Assembly: GCF_003573695.1 (NCBI RefSeq)
Contig: NC_039361.1
Coordinates: 88,120,149 to 88,184,148 of the forward strand
Reading direction: 5' to 3'
Length of the DNA stretch: 64,000 nucleotides
Origin: Papaver somniferum
Lineage: Eukaryota > Streptophyta > Magnoliopsida > Ranunculales > Papaveraceae
Below are positions 46,013-58,248 of the stretch, in pieces. The translations under genes were made by a program, and so were the position numbers. The notes below the pieces were generated by a model, which was given only the letters and a program-made list of their open reading frames with translations, searched no databases and was not told where the DNA came from. Numbering within the stretch: position 1 is the first letter of the stretch; each line of letters opens with the position of its first letter.

Positions 46013-46471
46013 TTAACCTATAATGGTTTTAGGAAAACCCTAGGTTAAAGGAGAATGGAATCTAGTCACAATTAGTATCACACAGGAGGTGTGAGGATTA
46101 GGTTTCCCAGTTGCTAGAGTTCTCCCTTATATAGTCTTCAAATCAGGGTTTGATAACTTTGGAACAAAGCAATCAATATTCATAGTTAGATGAAAGCTGA
46201 TTTAAGATTCAAGCGAATATCTTTCCACCGTTAGATGGTATTATCTTGTTGCACACAAATTAAATGTACCTTCATTTAGATATGAGTAGCCGTACCTAAA
46301 AGTGTATATTGTGTTGGCTCAATAACAGTTAACCGAAGTTAGCCATATGAACACTTTTGTCTTAACCATGTTCATCTTAACACTTACAGATCAAATGAAT
46401 CTAATTGTTTTACTCATAGATTTGTTCAATTGTTTATATTCTCATAGAAGTATATAAGATACAATTGAAGC

Positions 46472-49303
46472 TGAAAAGACGAGGGTACCCAAATATACCT
46501 CAATCTAAAACTTTTCCTACCTATAAGTCCTTTCGCCGAAAGTGATTGTCTATGGACTGAGTCGAGACAATAAAACTAATCGGATCACACTTCGTGTGAT
46601 CGTCTATGGATACGAGATCGAGACAATACAAAAACGAAGTATGTTTACTTGATAAAAAGGTTCGGACTTAACCAAACACAATAGGATTCACTTATCAATT
46701 AAATAAGAATTAACTTTTTTCTGATTTACTTTAAATTATAATAAAGACAATTATAATTGCGAAAAATAAAAGTAAATGACACAACAAGATTTTGTAACAA
46801 GGAAAACCGCAAATGCAGAAAAACCCCGGGACCTAGTCCAGAACTGAATACTCCTAGGATTAATCCGCTACACAAAATTACACCAACTTTGTATAGTTGA
46901 GACCAAGCAACCAAACCTATAGTTCACCTAGTTCCGTATGTATTCACACACGTCCAACTTATAAATAAGTCACGTACTTGGATCAATTCCTTTGGTTCAT
47001 ATTCCAAACATTAAAGGAACAACAAATTTGTTTGGTATCAACTCTCTTCAACCAAGTGATATGAGTCGGACAAAGGCTCTTCTGTTTATCTTAACATAAA
47101 CTCCTTCGTCAGGTCCTTAGATATATCTTATGTTCAATTACAAAAGGAATCGTTAAGATTTTGCAATCAACACTCTTAATCCAAAGAATTGTGTTGATAT
47201 CGATCTACTCAATTAATCAATCCAATTCTATCACAAGGATAAAACCTTTTATTAATTGGATCATCTTTTTACCGAAACAAGTATTGTGCACACCAAAGAT
47301 TACGAACTCACAAATTAGAAATCTTCATTATCTTCTTCATCTTCGTATCTTCTTAGATCTTCAATAAACACCTGCACACAATCACTTGAATCCCTTGTGG
47401 TCAATCACGCACAGAACGGAGTCTGTTAACAATGGATTATCACAAGATCGTCTTTAGAACTAACAACAGTCTAAAGATCCATGTCGAAACTCTGAACTAG
47501 TTTGAGTGAATCTTATATCAGAAGAGAAGATTCTCAAGCATAAACAAACTAGGTGCAATCAAATTTAGACCAACGTTAATCAATCAAATCAATGAAAACA
47601 AAAGATAAACCGCAATTATCTAATTTCCTACCAACGGTACTAATAGAGCTTCTCAATCCCAAAGAAGACATTAAACTGAGCGGTCGTAAGAGATTTCACC
47701 TAATTAGGTTACTCTCCTCTCCGAATAGGCGGCTTCACCAGTAGCAGCACAACAAGAGGTAGTTTTCTTTTACGAAGGATTAGTTTGCTAGAAATGGAAA
47801 CTTCGGTATTTATAGACTAGGAGTTTGGACACCAAGGAATTTCCAGAACCAAAAATATTCTCAAGATATTCATTAAAGTACAAATTCAGTTTCCATAATT
47901 CTTGGAAATGCCCTGTCCAAAAATAATGATCGAAATCTCTCAGAAAATCTTTAATTAGTAAATGAACATTACTAATTCTTATTTTTCTAAAAATGATATT
48001 AATAACCTTAATTCAAAGATTCTTAACTTATTTATGTTTCGATCCTGGGATTCTCTTCCCTTAGCTATTAAGGAATAACTTTGAACAATTAAATAATAAA
48101 CATTCACAGCACGTGTTCAAAGTATGTAGACATCCTAACTTTGTAAGTTCTCTTTCATACTTACAACCTTGAAACCGATTTTCCAAACTTCCAAACAACT
48201 TTAGAATTGGTTCATCTGAATTTCAGGAACTATGCGATTGATCAAAAAACATTCAATCACAAATCATGGGTGTAATGGTTCTACCAAAACAAGTTTCGGT
48301 TCTACCTCCATGTGAGTACTGTGTATAGTCACACTAGCTTTCCAAAATTCGGTTGACTAGGTACTAAGATCGGTTCGCCACATATATATGGTATCTAACT
48401 TGAATGTGTTGCACATGTCCATAGGATCGGTTCCCCTTTTCCTAAACGTGTTGCACATGTCCATAGGATCGGTTCCTCTTTCTGCTATAAACCTGCTGCA
48501 CCTCATACAAGGATCGGTTCACCTTTGTGATGTACTGCACCTCTTACTAGGATCGGTTCCCCTTTTCCCAGTTTTGGTCAGACATAAAATCACAAACCCG
48601 ATCATATCATCTCAGGTGATTACTTAAGATCGGTTTCACTAATAAAAGTCATACCAATACATAAGTCAGGCCTTTGTGAATAGTTTTACCAAGAACACAA
48701 ACAAGTCATGAACGGTTCTACTAAATCACACATATTGGATGTTCAAAAGATATGCAATGGATAACAATCCCAATAACGCCCGACGATTTCCTTTTCGATT
48801 CATAAACAAGTTTATGAACTTACTTCCTTAGAACACATGTAAACATTGTTCCTTAGGATGAAATTCTCACCTCATACCCATAAATAATCACAATAGAATT
48901 CGAATGATTATGGCGATGTCTTATCTACAAAGTTTAATGGCAATAAACCTCGTATTGTATTCCTTAATACTATGTCTACCTAGAGTTCAAATATGCTTTG
49001 CAGTTTTGTTTTCAATATGCACGACTTGAAAGATACGTTAGGGAATGAAACCGTTCAAGTCAAATATCACTAACCTCAAGTGGAAGGATGGTTGTTGTCG
49101 TTGTAGCTCCTTGCTTCTTCACATCTTCAAGTCTTCACAATACTTGTAATGTCTTATATCTTAATACTTTTAAGCTAACCTATACGAAGTTGACTCTAGT
49201 ACATAATCAAGTGACTCTTAACATGAGTTTTGATTCACTAAAACATGGCAACCAAACTTGACATACCATCGCTTGGTGGATTCAACCGAGCTTTGCTCTA
49301 ACA
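46472..49303 (-). mobile_element. Solo LTR-A (A5), complete
   Basis: In minus-strand reading it runs TGTTAGAGCAAAGCTCGG to GGGTACCCTCGTCTTTTCA, 2832 bp. GAAGC lies on both sides (46467-46471 and 49304-49308). It is the best full-length reference for LTR-A in this window. It was produced by recombination between the LTRs of a former A element. It has U3 repeats at 48390-48600, a TATA box near 47808-47817 and the R/U5 block near 46795-46870. Open frames inside are chance. Confidence 0.92.
48390..48600 (-). repeat. U3 tandem repeats of A5
   Basis: About four to five units read, in minus-strand orientation, GGGGAACCGATCCTATGGAC followed by ATGTGCAACA. They are very close to the A2 array at 12770-12945, so A5 and A2 are of one subfamily. 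Confidence 0.78.
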
Positions 49304-50367
49304 GAAGCAAAATCGGATTGATTCAAAAGAATCAGTTCATGAATATTTAGCTACGGTTTGCAAAGATTGTATTCTTTAATATATAAATTTATTTGTTCAT
49401 GAGTATCAAATCATACTTAACCGATTTTAGAACTTAACCACATAAGTTTGCAAACGGGTACGCAAACTTAAGTTCCTGACTTAATCCTTTTCGACAGTTT
49501 GCAAACGGGTATGCATACTGTCGTTCCGGACTTGATCTATTCCGACAGTTCACAAACGGGTACGCATACTGTCGTTCCAGACCACATTCAGGTGAAACAG
49601 TTTGCAAACGGGTGCGCAAACTTAGTTCCCGTACTTTCAATGTAAAAACCATTCGCATACGGGTATGCATACTTGGTTCCCATACCTGAATAATTCTTAC
49701 AACAATTTGCATATGGGTATGCATATTGTGCTATATCTAGACAGTGATTAATTGTTCTAAACTCCCATTTCAATCATTGAAATATTCTTAGAAGACGACA
49801 ATAGTTGTCTCACATAAACTATTAGCTTATAAGAAATTTTCAAGTGATCGAATGATCAATACGAAACATTCCGAGTCTACATCAAATGACTGTCTCACAC
49901 AAATCATGTAAGATGTTACAAGGAGATTTTCACATGATCATCTTTGACTTTCGTCAAGAATAATGATGAACGTAGTTAAAGTAAAAAACTTTCCAACACA
50001 TATTTCGATAAAGATATAAGCGAGTTAAACTCAACTCGAAATATTAAATTTGTATAGTGTTAAAGTCTATATAGTCATACGACTTAGTCTCAAATAGGAA
50101 ATAAAACAGAATAGACTTCTGAGTGATAGATGAGTTCAAGTCTCCACATACCTTTTGTTGATGAAGTTCCTCTAAGCTCCCCTCAGTAGATCTTCGTCTT
50201 CAATCGATGAACGATGTGAAGTCTAAAGCTCAACTACACGTTCTATCTTAATCCGAGACATAGATATAAGTAGATTATAAATCAAGACTTATAGTTTTGA
50301 CAACTAAACTTGACAAACAAGCTTAAGATAGCAACGCTTGTGAGTTCAGCCGAGAAGTTCTCTAACA
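49304..50367 (-). mobile_element. B4 LTR, upstream part with U3 repeat array
   Basis: This is the U3 segment of the solo LTR-B. The array at 49443-49730 has six units of about 57 bp of the type GTTTGCAAACGGGTACGCAAAC plus a TTCCGGAC-like filler. Beyond it is the conserved U3 start found at 7689. No gene is present. Confidence 0.83.
49443..49730 (-). repeat. U3 tandem repeats of B4
   Basis: Six imperfect 55-60 bp units. Each carries an A(C/T)GGGTA(C/T)GCA(A/T)AC core between partly self-complementary arms (GTTTGCAAAC, GTATGCATAC). The 96- and 61-codon frames here are repeat artefacts. Confidence 0.8.
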
Positions 50368-50372
50368 TAAAC

Positions 50373-52042
50373 TAAATATTTGGTATACATATGAGTGCTC
50401 TTGATATGTGAGACGAATGTCAGTTTTCATTAACTTTAAGTTTCGGTCTCATATTATGGTATACCTTATGATATAGTGAGATTAAGTTCTTGCCTTTTGA
50501 TTTAGCGGGATTTAGTTCTTGCCATTTTAGGTAAGCTTTATGAGTGGATCATAAGGTGATACGATAGAAACTCATGTGTGAAAAGTCACAATGATATTGA
50601 TATCAATTTATGTTTACATAAGTTGTGTTTAGCATAACATATGAGTTTTGGATTTAAAATTTTTCTATTGGAACGCATTAGTTAAAACCGATTCAACCTT
50701 TCTCTGTTAAAGGTTGCTCTTTTTATTATTCTTTTGTTCTTGCGAGAGAATGACTACAAACAGGGGGGGAGTTATTATTGAACTTGTGCTTAAATGATAA
50801 TATTTCTAGGAAGAAGTGGATGCAGAAATCGAGGTAACGATTCTTATTTGTTAGTTAATCGTTTTTCATATTTAAGAAAAGCTTGATTTTATTGCAAATA
50901 TTTTGCTTTTGCTTAACAAAATTTCGGTACAATTGATATTTTTCACTATGTTGTATGGATTGATTGGGATTCAATTGTTTTCGGGTAAGAAAAACTGTGG
51001 TAATTCTATTTGGCTTAATGATTTGGTATCTTATTTATTGTTTGGTATCAAGTGTTTTTTCTTAACGTAATTCAGTGCAACTGCTATGCTTACATTAGAT
51101 ATCTTTGTTTCAATTGATTTAGGTTGAGAAAAACTATGACAAATCAACAATTTGATTTGTACCTATTGTTTTTTCTTAACAAAATTTACCGGATCATTTG
51201 TTTAGTCCATTTTGATTTCGGGTGAGAGAAACTAAGTTAACTCTAATCTTAGTTCAGCCTTATCAAATGTAGTATTCGGTTACTCAAGTCTAATCGAAGT
51301 CCTTGACAAGAAAAACTAGTTAACTAACCTAGAGTTTATCTTCTCTAAAGGAAGGTCTAAGTTGTTAATGGTTTAATTAGAGCCTTATAATAGAAATGAA
51401 GTTAGTTCTGTTCTCTATTTGTGTCTTATCGAAACAAGCTACTGTACATACACAATCGGTTCGGTTAAAAACTAAGTTATCTTATTTGATTTATCGTACT
51501 AAGGGAAAATTGCTTCAGGAAATTGTTCCCTAGATAACATACTAAATCTAGATTAGTATTGGTTATCTAAAATGGTATGTGAAACCTTCGTGCTTAACTC
51601 TTATAGGTTGTACAAGTCTTATGAATTTGTAAGATCCTTTCGGTTTGCCCTCTTATTTGTTCGTTTCTTTATCATTTTTGTGACAAAAAGGGGGATAACT
51701 ATATGGACCAAACAAGTGATTTATAATCACTAGGAAATGATATATGTACTTTAAACATTATATCTAACGAAAGAGTAAATCATAGACAAAGGGGGAGAAA
51801 CATATCATCTTGCTGTGCAGTATTTCATACTACAAAAGGGGAATGACAAAGATGTCTGGATTAAATATTGACCTAGCTTTCCTTTAGGGAAAGTAAAGCT
51901 TTTGTTATTCAAATGTCAACATCGCATTTATTTTTTGAATATATGCAGGATATTGTGCTGTTGAAACTTGGAAAGTATTTTGTAATTTGTTTATCTCCAT
52001 ATATAATAGAGTTTTGTCACTAAAATTGGCAAAGGGGGAGAT
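50373..52042 (+). other. A3 internal noncoding region after B4, with polypurine tract
   Basis: It continues the A3 interior and aligns with A1 5640-7291. No gene is present. It holds AACAGGGGGGGAGTT near 50760, TTAACAAAATTTCGGT-type repeats (50915-51190), GACAAAAAGGGGGATAAC near 51682, ACAAAGGGGGAGAAAC near 51786, and finally GGCAAAGGGGGAGAT directly before the LTR at 52043. Confidence 0.78.
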
Positions 52043-52298
52043 TGTTAGAGAATAACTCGGTTGAACCCACCAAGCGTTGGTTTTTCAATTGTGGTGGTCA
52101 TATTTTAGTATCAAAACTCATCTAGGATCGCTTGATTATTTACTAGAGTCAACTTTGTTTAGGTTAGACTAGAAAGTATAAGAATGTTGAGACGTACAAG
52201 TATTACTCTGAAGACCCGAAGAATGTGAATAAGTAATGAATGCAACGAAGACATCATCCTCCGACTTGAGGTTAGTAATACTGACTTGACCTGTTTCC
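52043..52298 (+). mobile_element. A3 3' LTR, first segment
   Basis: It starts TGTTAGAGAATAACTCGG and stops at GACCTGTTTCC (52298), where an E-type LTR begins. The A3 5' LTR starts at the adjoining base of the LTR (TTTTCATTCC, 32054). So both A3 LTRs are broken at the same place by E sequence. Confidence 0.85.
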
Positions 52299-53452
52299 TG
52301 TAGGGGCTTTTGTAGGCTCAACAAATTAATCAAGATATTTCCAACTAATTAACTTGTAATAAAGCAGTAGAAAGGATTGTTCCCATGTAGACTTGTGTAA
52401 CTGATAGGTTATTTGTATCAGCACAATAAAATAAATAACAAAGGTTTTTTTTTTTATTAAAGTAAATAAAAAGATAATAATAAAAGAAATAGATGATCAA
52501 CGAATCCTTCGTCGTTACCAAGCGTTAACAGGATTAGAATACTTATCTATCTTCCGTTAGAACCATTCATCACCAACCGTAGAGTAGCATCTAAAGAAGT
52601 ATTATTCACAAAGTTCCTTAAGTAACCGGATACCGAAACGCTCGCATATCAAGTTTTATCCAACTGAACCACCAAGTAATAGCGCACTCAAGGTCTAACC
52701 TAATCGAAAGCTTTAAGTTATGTGAATTTAGGTTGATCCTAGAAGTTTGACTCTTAGCGCAAGGTCCACTTACTAGTGTTGTCTTCACCCACGATTTCTC
52801 CACATAATCCCTCTGAGAGGTATCACGTTCTCTACTTGTGTAGGAGGTGCATGACAATTACGGATCGCTCCAACTCTTTACTAGCAATAGAATAATCCAA
52901 TTGTACATTTGAACAATCTAGAAATCAGTCATAAACCCTAAATGTAGTGAAAACAAACGATGATGATTAAAACATCAAATAGTTTGTGTTACTAATAAAG
53001 CTTCACGCTTAGAAAATTAAATTCATCCTTAATCAACAAAGGATTTAGCTATTCATATTACAAAGAAGTTGAAGAAGATAAATAATGGTGGTTTCCCCCT
53101 AAAGGGGTAAACCCTAGGTTTTTGATGTAGAATAAACCCTAACTTGTGATATGAGATATAATAATCTTGATGAAAGGCATAATACCTATTTATATAGGTT
53201 TATAATGATTTCCCCCCAAGTATCTTATCCGGTTCCGGAAACCGACCTAAAAAGTAGTAAGGAAAACCTTAAAAACGGTTTGTGGGCTTTGGACTTCATG
53301 ATACATGTACGATGTACCCTCCTTTAAGAAAGTATCCAGGAACTTTTTGGCTTGCAAACCAGTATACAAAATCTTCAGTCCATGAAATCATGGTTCACAT
53401 ACCGGTATGCAAACCCTATCATCTTCGGTATTCGATAAACTTGTTTTCCCCA
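52299..53452 (-). mobile_element. E-type LTR fragment (E2)
   Basis: It begins TGTAGGGGCTTTTGTAGGC and matches the E LTR from 30540 to 31700 in the same orientation at roughly nine bases in ten. It is cut at 53452 after TTGTTTTCCCC. A minus-strand TATA box lies at 53186-53200. The 79-codon frame at 52618-52857 matches the chance frame in E and is not a gene. Confidence 0.82.
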
Positions 53453-55423
53453 GGAGGACTCTACGCACTTGATTCCCTTAGATGATCTCACCCACAACTA
53501 AGAGTTGCTATGATCCAAAGTCGAAGACTTTATAAACAAATCTATCTCCCACAGAAAAGTCTATTCTGATAGATAAATCTGTCTCTCACAGAAATAACTG
53601 CGAAGTTTTTGTTCCGTCTTTTGATAAATCAAGGTGAAAAGAAACCAATTGATAATCAGGTCTTATATTCCCGAAGAACAACCTAGAAATATCAATCACC
53701 TCATAATAACTTATCTATATGGTAGTAGAACAAGTTATTGTGGAATCACAAAGAATGAAACGAAGAGCTTTGTGATTATTTTTTATATCTTACCTATCGG
53801 AGATAAATCTCGAGACAATCTTAGAGAAGATAGTACTCAATACGACAGAACAAGTAAGATCAGAATACGCAACTACAGAGAAAATAGTTGGATATGGATT
53901 CAGAATCCCAATGAAGTCTTTAAGTCGTTAACCTATAATGGTTTTAGGAAAAACCTAGGTTAAAGGAGAATCGACTCTAATACACAACTAGTATCACACA
54001 TGGGGTGTCGGGATTAGGTTTTCCAGTTGCTAGAGTTCCCCCTTATATAGTCTTCAAATCAGGGTTTGATAGCTTAGAAACAAAGCAGTCAATATTCACC
54101 GTTAGATGAAATTCCGATTTAAGATTCAAGCCAAGTTTGTTTAAAACCAAAGCAATATCTCTCCACCGTTTAATGGCCTTATCTTGTTACACACAAATGA
54201 AATATACCTTCATTTAGATATGGGTAACCGTACCTGAACGTGTATATTGAGTTGGCTCAACAATAGTTAACCGAAGTTAGCCATATGAACACTTTTGTAT
54301 TAACCACATTCATCTAACACTTCTAGATCAAATGATATTTAAATGAATCTAATTGTGTTACTCATAGAGTTGTTCAATTTTTTATATACTATACAAGACA
54401 CAATTGAAACAAAATCGTATTTGATTCAAGAGAATTAATTCATGAACATTAAACCACGGTTTGCAAAGATTGCATTCCTTAATTTATAAATGTATTTGTT
54501 CATGAGTATGAAATCATACTTAACCGATTTTTGAACTGAAAACCAACTCAGTTTGCAAACGGGTACGCAAACTTAAGTTCCGGACTTCGATCTTTTCCGA
54601 CAGTTTGCAAACCAGTATGTATACTGTCGTTCCAGACCTAACTCAGGTAGAACCGTTCGCGTACTGGTATGCGAACTTGGTTCCCAGACTTTAACTGTTA
54701 AAACCCCTCGCATACTGGTATGTAAACTTGGTTTCCAGACCTGAATCATACCACAACAGTTTACACACTGGTATGCATACTGTGTTATATCCAAAAAATG
54801 GTTAATTGTTCTAAACTTCCATTTCAATCATTTAAACTTCCTTACAAGACGACAATAGATGTATCACACAAACTATTAGCTTATAATTAAATTTGAAGTG
54901 ATTGAATGATCAATACGAAACATTCCGAGTCAACATCAAATGATTGTCTCACACAAATCATGTAAGATGTTTCAAGGCAATTTTCACATGATCATCTTTT
55001 GACTTATTATTTAGTTTCCAACAAATAAATTGTTTCCAACTAAACTCGTCAAGAATAATGATGAACGTAGCTAAAGCAAAAAGCTTCCAACACAAATTTC
55101 GAGAAAGATATAAGCGAGTTAAACTCGACTCGAAATATCAAATGTGTATAATGTAAAAGTCTGTATAGTTATACGACTTAGTCTCAATAGGATATAGAAT
55201 AGAATAGATTTCTGAGTGATAAATAATTTTTAGTTTTCTCCTTAGTAGATCTTCGTCTTCAATCGATGAACGCCGTAAAGTCTAAAGCTCAACTACACAT
55301 TCTATCCTAGTACGAGACATAGCTATAAGTAGCCTATAAATCAAGACTTATAGTTTTGATCACCTAAACTTGACAAACAAGCTTGTGAAACGCTTGCGAG
55401 TTCGACCGAGCAGTGCTCTAACA
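53453..55423 (-). mobile_element. B5 3' LTR (part)
   Basis: It begins AGGAGGACTCTACGCACTTG, equivalent to B2 position about 15270, so the R/U5 end is missing. It ends, in minus-strand reading, TGTTAGAGCACTGCTCGG at 55423 next to a polypurine tract. It contains a U3 array (54545-54785) and a minus-strand TATA box near 54041-54050. No gene is present. Confidence 0.85.
54545..54785 (-). repeat. U3 tandem repeats of B5
   Basis: About four to five 55-60 bp units with GTTTGCAAACGGGTACGCAAAC at the start and CGCGTACTGGTATGCGAAC-type cores later. They are intermediate between the B4 array and the GCGTAC repeats of B1. Confidence 0.78.
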
Positions 55424-55978
55424 ATCTCCCCTTTGTCAATTTTAATAAAAAATTATCGGATTACAAAATAAATAAACTTTGTAGCTTCTCATCCAACATG
55501 CTTGATTTCCTTGGTTTTTCAATATTCCTTGAATTCTTCGTCACTCCAAGTACTCCAGTGATTCTGAACGTGTTTAACTCAACATCATTGTTGTTCAAAA
55601 TCCGTAGCTATAACCATAAGAAAACATATGAAAAACATTTGATCTCAATCATTGTTATACAATGTCATAGTATTATTACACAACATCAAAGTTCAATTGT
55701 ATCAACTTTGACAATAATACTACGGTGATATGTATCACTCCCCCTTAGTCAATACTTCATCTAACAATGAAAACCCCTCCCCCTTACATAATGATTCGTA
55801 AACCATATGTATGTAGTGTGAACTAAAAAATAATTCTCCCCCCTTTTTTTCAATATAAATTGGCAAAGGTACGAAAACTAGAGGGATCATAATGAAATTC
55901 TCAAAGAGATTATTCATGACTAAAATAGAACATATCAACTTGGTTTCGATGATTTCACATAGTCGAAACTTAGTGTAT
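55424..55978 (-). other. B5 polypurine tract and 3' noncoding interior
   Basis: In minus-strand reading, TTGACAAAGGGGAGAT precedes the LTR. Three further GGGGG tracts lie near 55738, 55787 and 55836-55846. It aligns with B2 17074-17625. No gene is present. It ends in TGTAT (55974-55978), the left target duplication of D. Confidence 0.8.
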
Positions 55979-57204
55979 TGATGAGCGATTAATTCTTACA
56001 TATTTACTACCCAAAATATATATTGTTGGTGTTTATTTTGGTATTTATTGTGTTTTTGTACGTGAATGAATAAAATGGGCTCTTCCAAGAAAATCGGCTA
56101 AAACTAGGATTCCAAGAAGAAAATATGGACTACGGAGTACAGGGGTCTTGGATAATTTTGGATCTAAATGGGATAGGCTCAATTTAAGTTAGTGAAGGAG
56201 ATGATGGGCTGAAGTTGGTTTAAGAAATTAACTTTCTCAGGCATTTTGGTCTCGTGAATTTTAGGATGAAGGACTTAGTGATTAGTTCTCAAAAGATTTA
56301 GGAGGTATCACGAAAAATGAAAAATCCTACTTAATAATTAATGTACGAGGTATGTCGACATGGTGGAGTAAGAAAGGAAACTAAATATCTTTTGCAACTA
56401 AAGAAGATTGATTTTGAGCATAATATATGATTCACCACATTAATACATGACATCTGTTTTGGAATTGAGATAATGACAACATGAGTTCTTACCTCGTACA
56501 TAAGATCAGTATGTGCTCATATAATATTTTCTTTCCCATGAAAAGAAAAGCGAGTGGTCGGACATGTGGCGAGTCTTTATTAGGTGATATTGTGTATTGT
56601 TAGACAAGTGTCACACTCCCATTGGACATGACATGTGGAAGAGAATTAAAAGAGGAAGGTCAGATTTTGTTGAAATCTATATATTGATGTCGAGAACAGG
56701 AAGGGGGAGGAGGGGAGAGCCGGTGAGCCGGTAGCCAGTTTCATAATTTTCTTTTATTTCTTCTATTTAGTTTTCTTTGTAATAATGAGGAACTAGAATC
56801 ACATGCTGGGATTATGGAGGAAGCGTTGTTCCAATAATAAAGTGGTATTTTCTTATTAATTTATTATTGCAATTTCTTTATGATTATTTGCACTGAACTA
56901 TAATTGATTATAAGATTTTGATTAATTAGTTGTGTTCTCTCTTGATGGTGCATGCTTAGCTTAGAGACCTTCATGTTCCATACTTGCGATTAACAATTAA
57001 TATTTTGGAAATCTAATATTGGCAATATCTTAGAATAAAATTGAACGTGCGAATTGCATAAATATTGTTGTTAACTGAATCACTTAAAAATAGGTCAATG
57101 GTGGAATCCATAGTCTCAGTTCTTTCCATAATCTTAAATCTTAAATCAATCTTCACAAGTCCGAGAAAACGACAACCTTCTTACCACTGTATAAAACTCG
57201 ATCA
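55979..57204 (+). mobile_element. D 5' LTR
   Basis: Exactly 1226 bp. A TATA-like CTATATATTGATG lies at 56678-56690. No gene is present. Confidence 0.93.
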
Positions 57205-57209
57205 ATTTT

Positions 57210-57226
57210 TGGCGCCGCCGACGCGG
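57210..57226 (+). other. Primer-binding site of D
   Basis: TGGCGCCGCCGACGCGG lies five bases after the LTR. The TGGCGCCG start is that of Athila/Tat-type elements. Confidence 0.82.
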
Positions 57227-58248
57227 ATTCGTTTACAAATTTGTTTTTAGATTTTATTTTATTTGTTCTTTTTTACGCGTTTTGGTATTTTTGTTTGCTT
57301 TCAGATTTGGAGCTCAGCTAAAGGAAAAAGAGAAAGTGCTGAAAAGAAAGGAAAAGCCCAAAAAGGAAAGAAAAGAGAAATCCAAAAGGAGTGAAGAAGA
57401 AGATTTTGTAAATAATTTTATTTTTATTTTTTTTAGAAACTGTAATTAAGCTTTTTATTTTTGTAATATTTTATTTTTAGACATTTTTTTTTCTTTTCTT
57501 TTGGACATTGAACATTGGACTTTATTTTTAAAACCCTATGGAAGGGTAGTTTTAAATAAACTGTTTGCAGAGAAGGACGGCGATTACGATATCGCCTAGG
57601 CCCCTCGGGTTCGTACATGACATAGGAGTCGTGGCCCGAGTCGACTTCAATGGTTCATCCCCCGTCTGGAATTGGAGGTAAGAATTCTAAACACCTACTA
57701 ATGCCCTGTCAGTGGGTTTACTGGATGATTTCGTCTGCATATATGTTGAGGACCTGAAATCGTATTTAATTTTCTAGTAAAGGGCAAGGCCTGGCCAAAT
57801 AAAGATAAGGACTTGGATTTCATCACCGTTTCCTTCTTGCCCGCCTCAGGAACACGTAACCTACGCGAACCTAAGACTTAAAATTTGGACTAGAACGAGA
57901 CCTATAGGGTAACGAGCTTATTAGGAAAGTCGTTCGGAAAATATTGGTTGAGCATACTTTGAAGTTCATGATGGTTTCTGTGAGTTGAATACGCCTCCTT
58001 GTAACGCCGGTGAGGCCTTGGGTATCAAAGCTCCACTGAGCTTCCCTCGTCTCTATTCAACTTACTTTAACTCGGATTGATTCCAGAGAGGTTTGCTCAG
58101 ATTGTAACGAATTCCTTTTTGAAAGAATAAAATCTGGTCTAGAAACAATCTAAGGGAGCCATCATGCTTTTTGTTTGCTAGATAAAATAGGCTTGTTGTG
58201 GTCGAGTCAGCCTTCTTTATATTTGTTTAGAATTCCCTTGCAGTTAGG
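57227..58248 (+). other. D leader
   Basis: No convincing gene is present. The first part (57296-57420) is a purine-rich GAAAAAG/AAAGGA stretch that could encode only Lys/Glu repeats. The second part (57570-58230) is GC-richer and more complex (GGTTTACTGGATGATTTCG, CAGGAACACGTAACC) and ends TTCCCTTGCAG just before the ORF, a plausible splice acceptor. A spliced leader or a packaging signal is possible. Confidence 0.5.

Larger units (their letters stand above)
36912..50367 (-). mobile_element. Solo LTR-B (B4), interrupted three times
   Basis: The left end TAAAAAAGCGGGGG (canonical TGAAAAAGC, one change) and right end TTCTCTAACA are flanked by TAAAC (36907-36911 and 50368-50372). Only one LTR and no interior are present, so the element was reduced by LTR-LTR recombination. 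LTR pieces are 36912-37362, 37898-38144, 46013-46471 and 49304-50367. They are separated by a LINE fragment, element C and solo LTR A5. About 280 bp of the R/U5 region is missing near 37170. Confidence 0.88.

Noticed and set aside
48390..48600. CRISPR-like regular repeats
   Set aside because: Units are imperfect, adjacent and spacer-poor, lie inside LTR-A U3, and the genome is a plant.
49434..49773. Frames with Tyr-Ala-Tyr-Pro repeats as a repeat protein
   Set aside because: They are translations of the LTR-B U3 tandem array; the same happens in B5 (54573-54827), and the frames are not conserved between copies.
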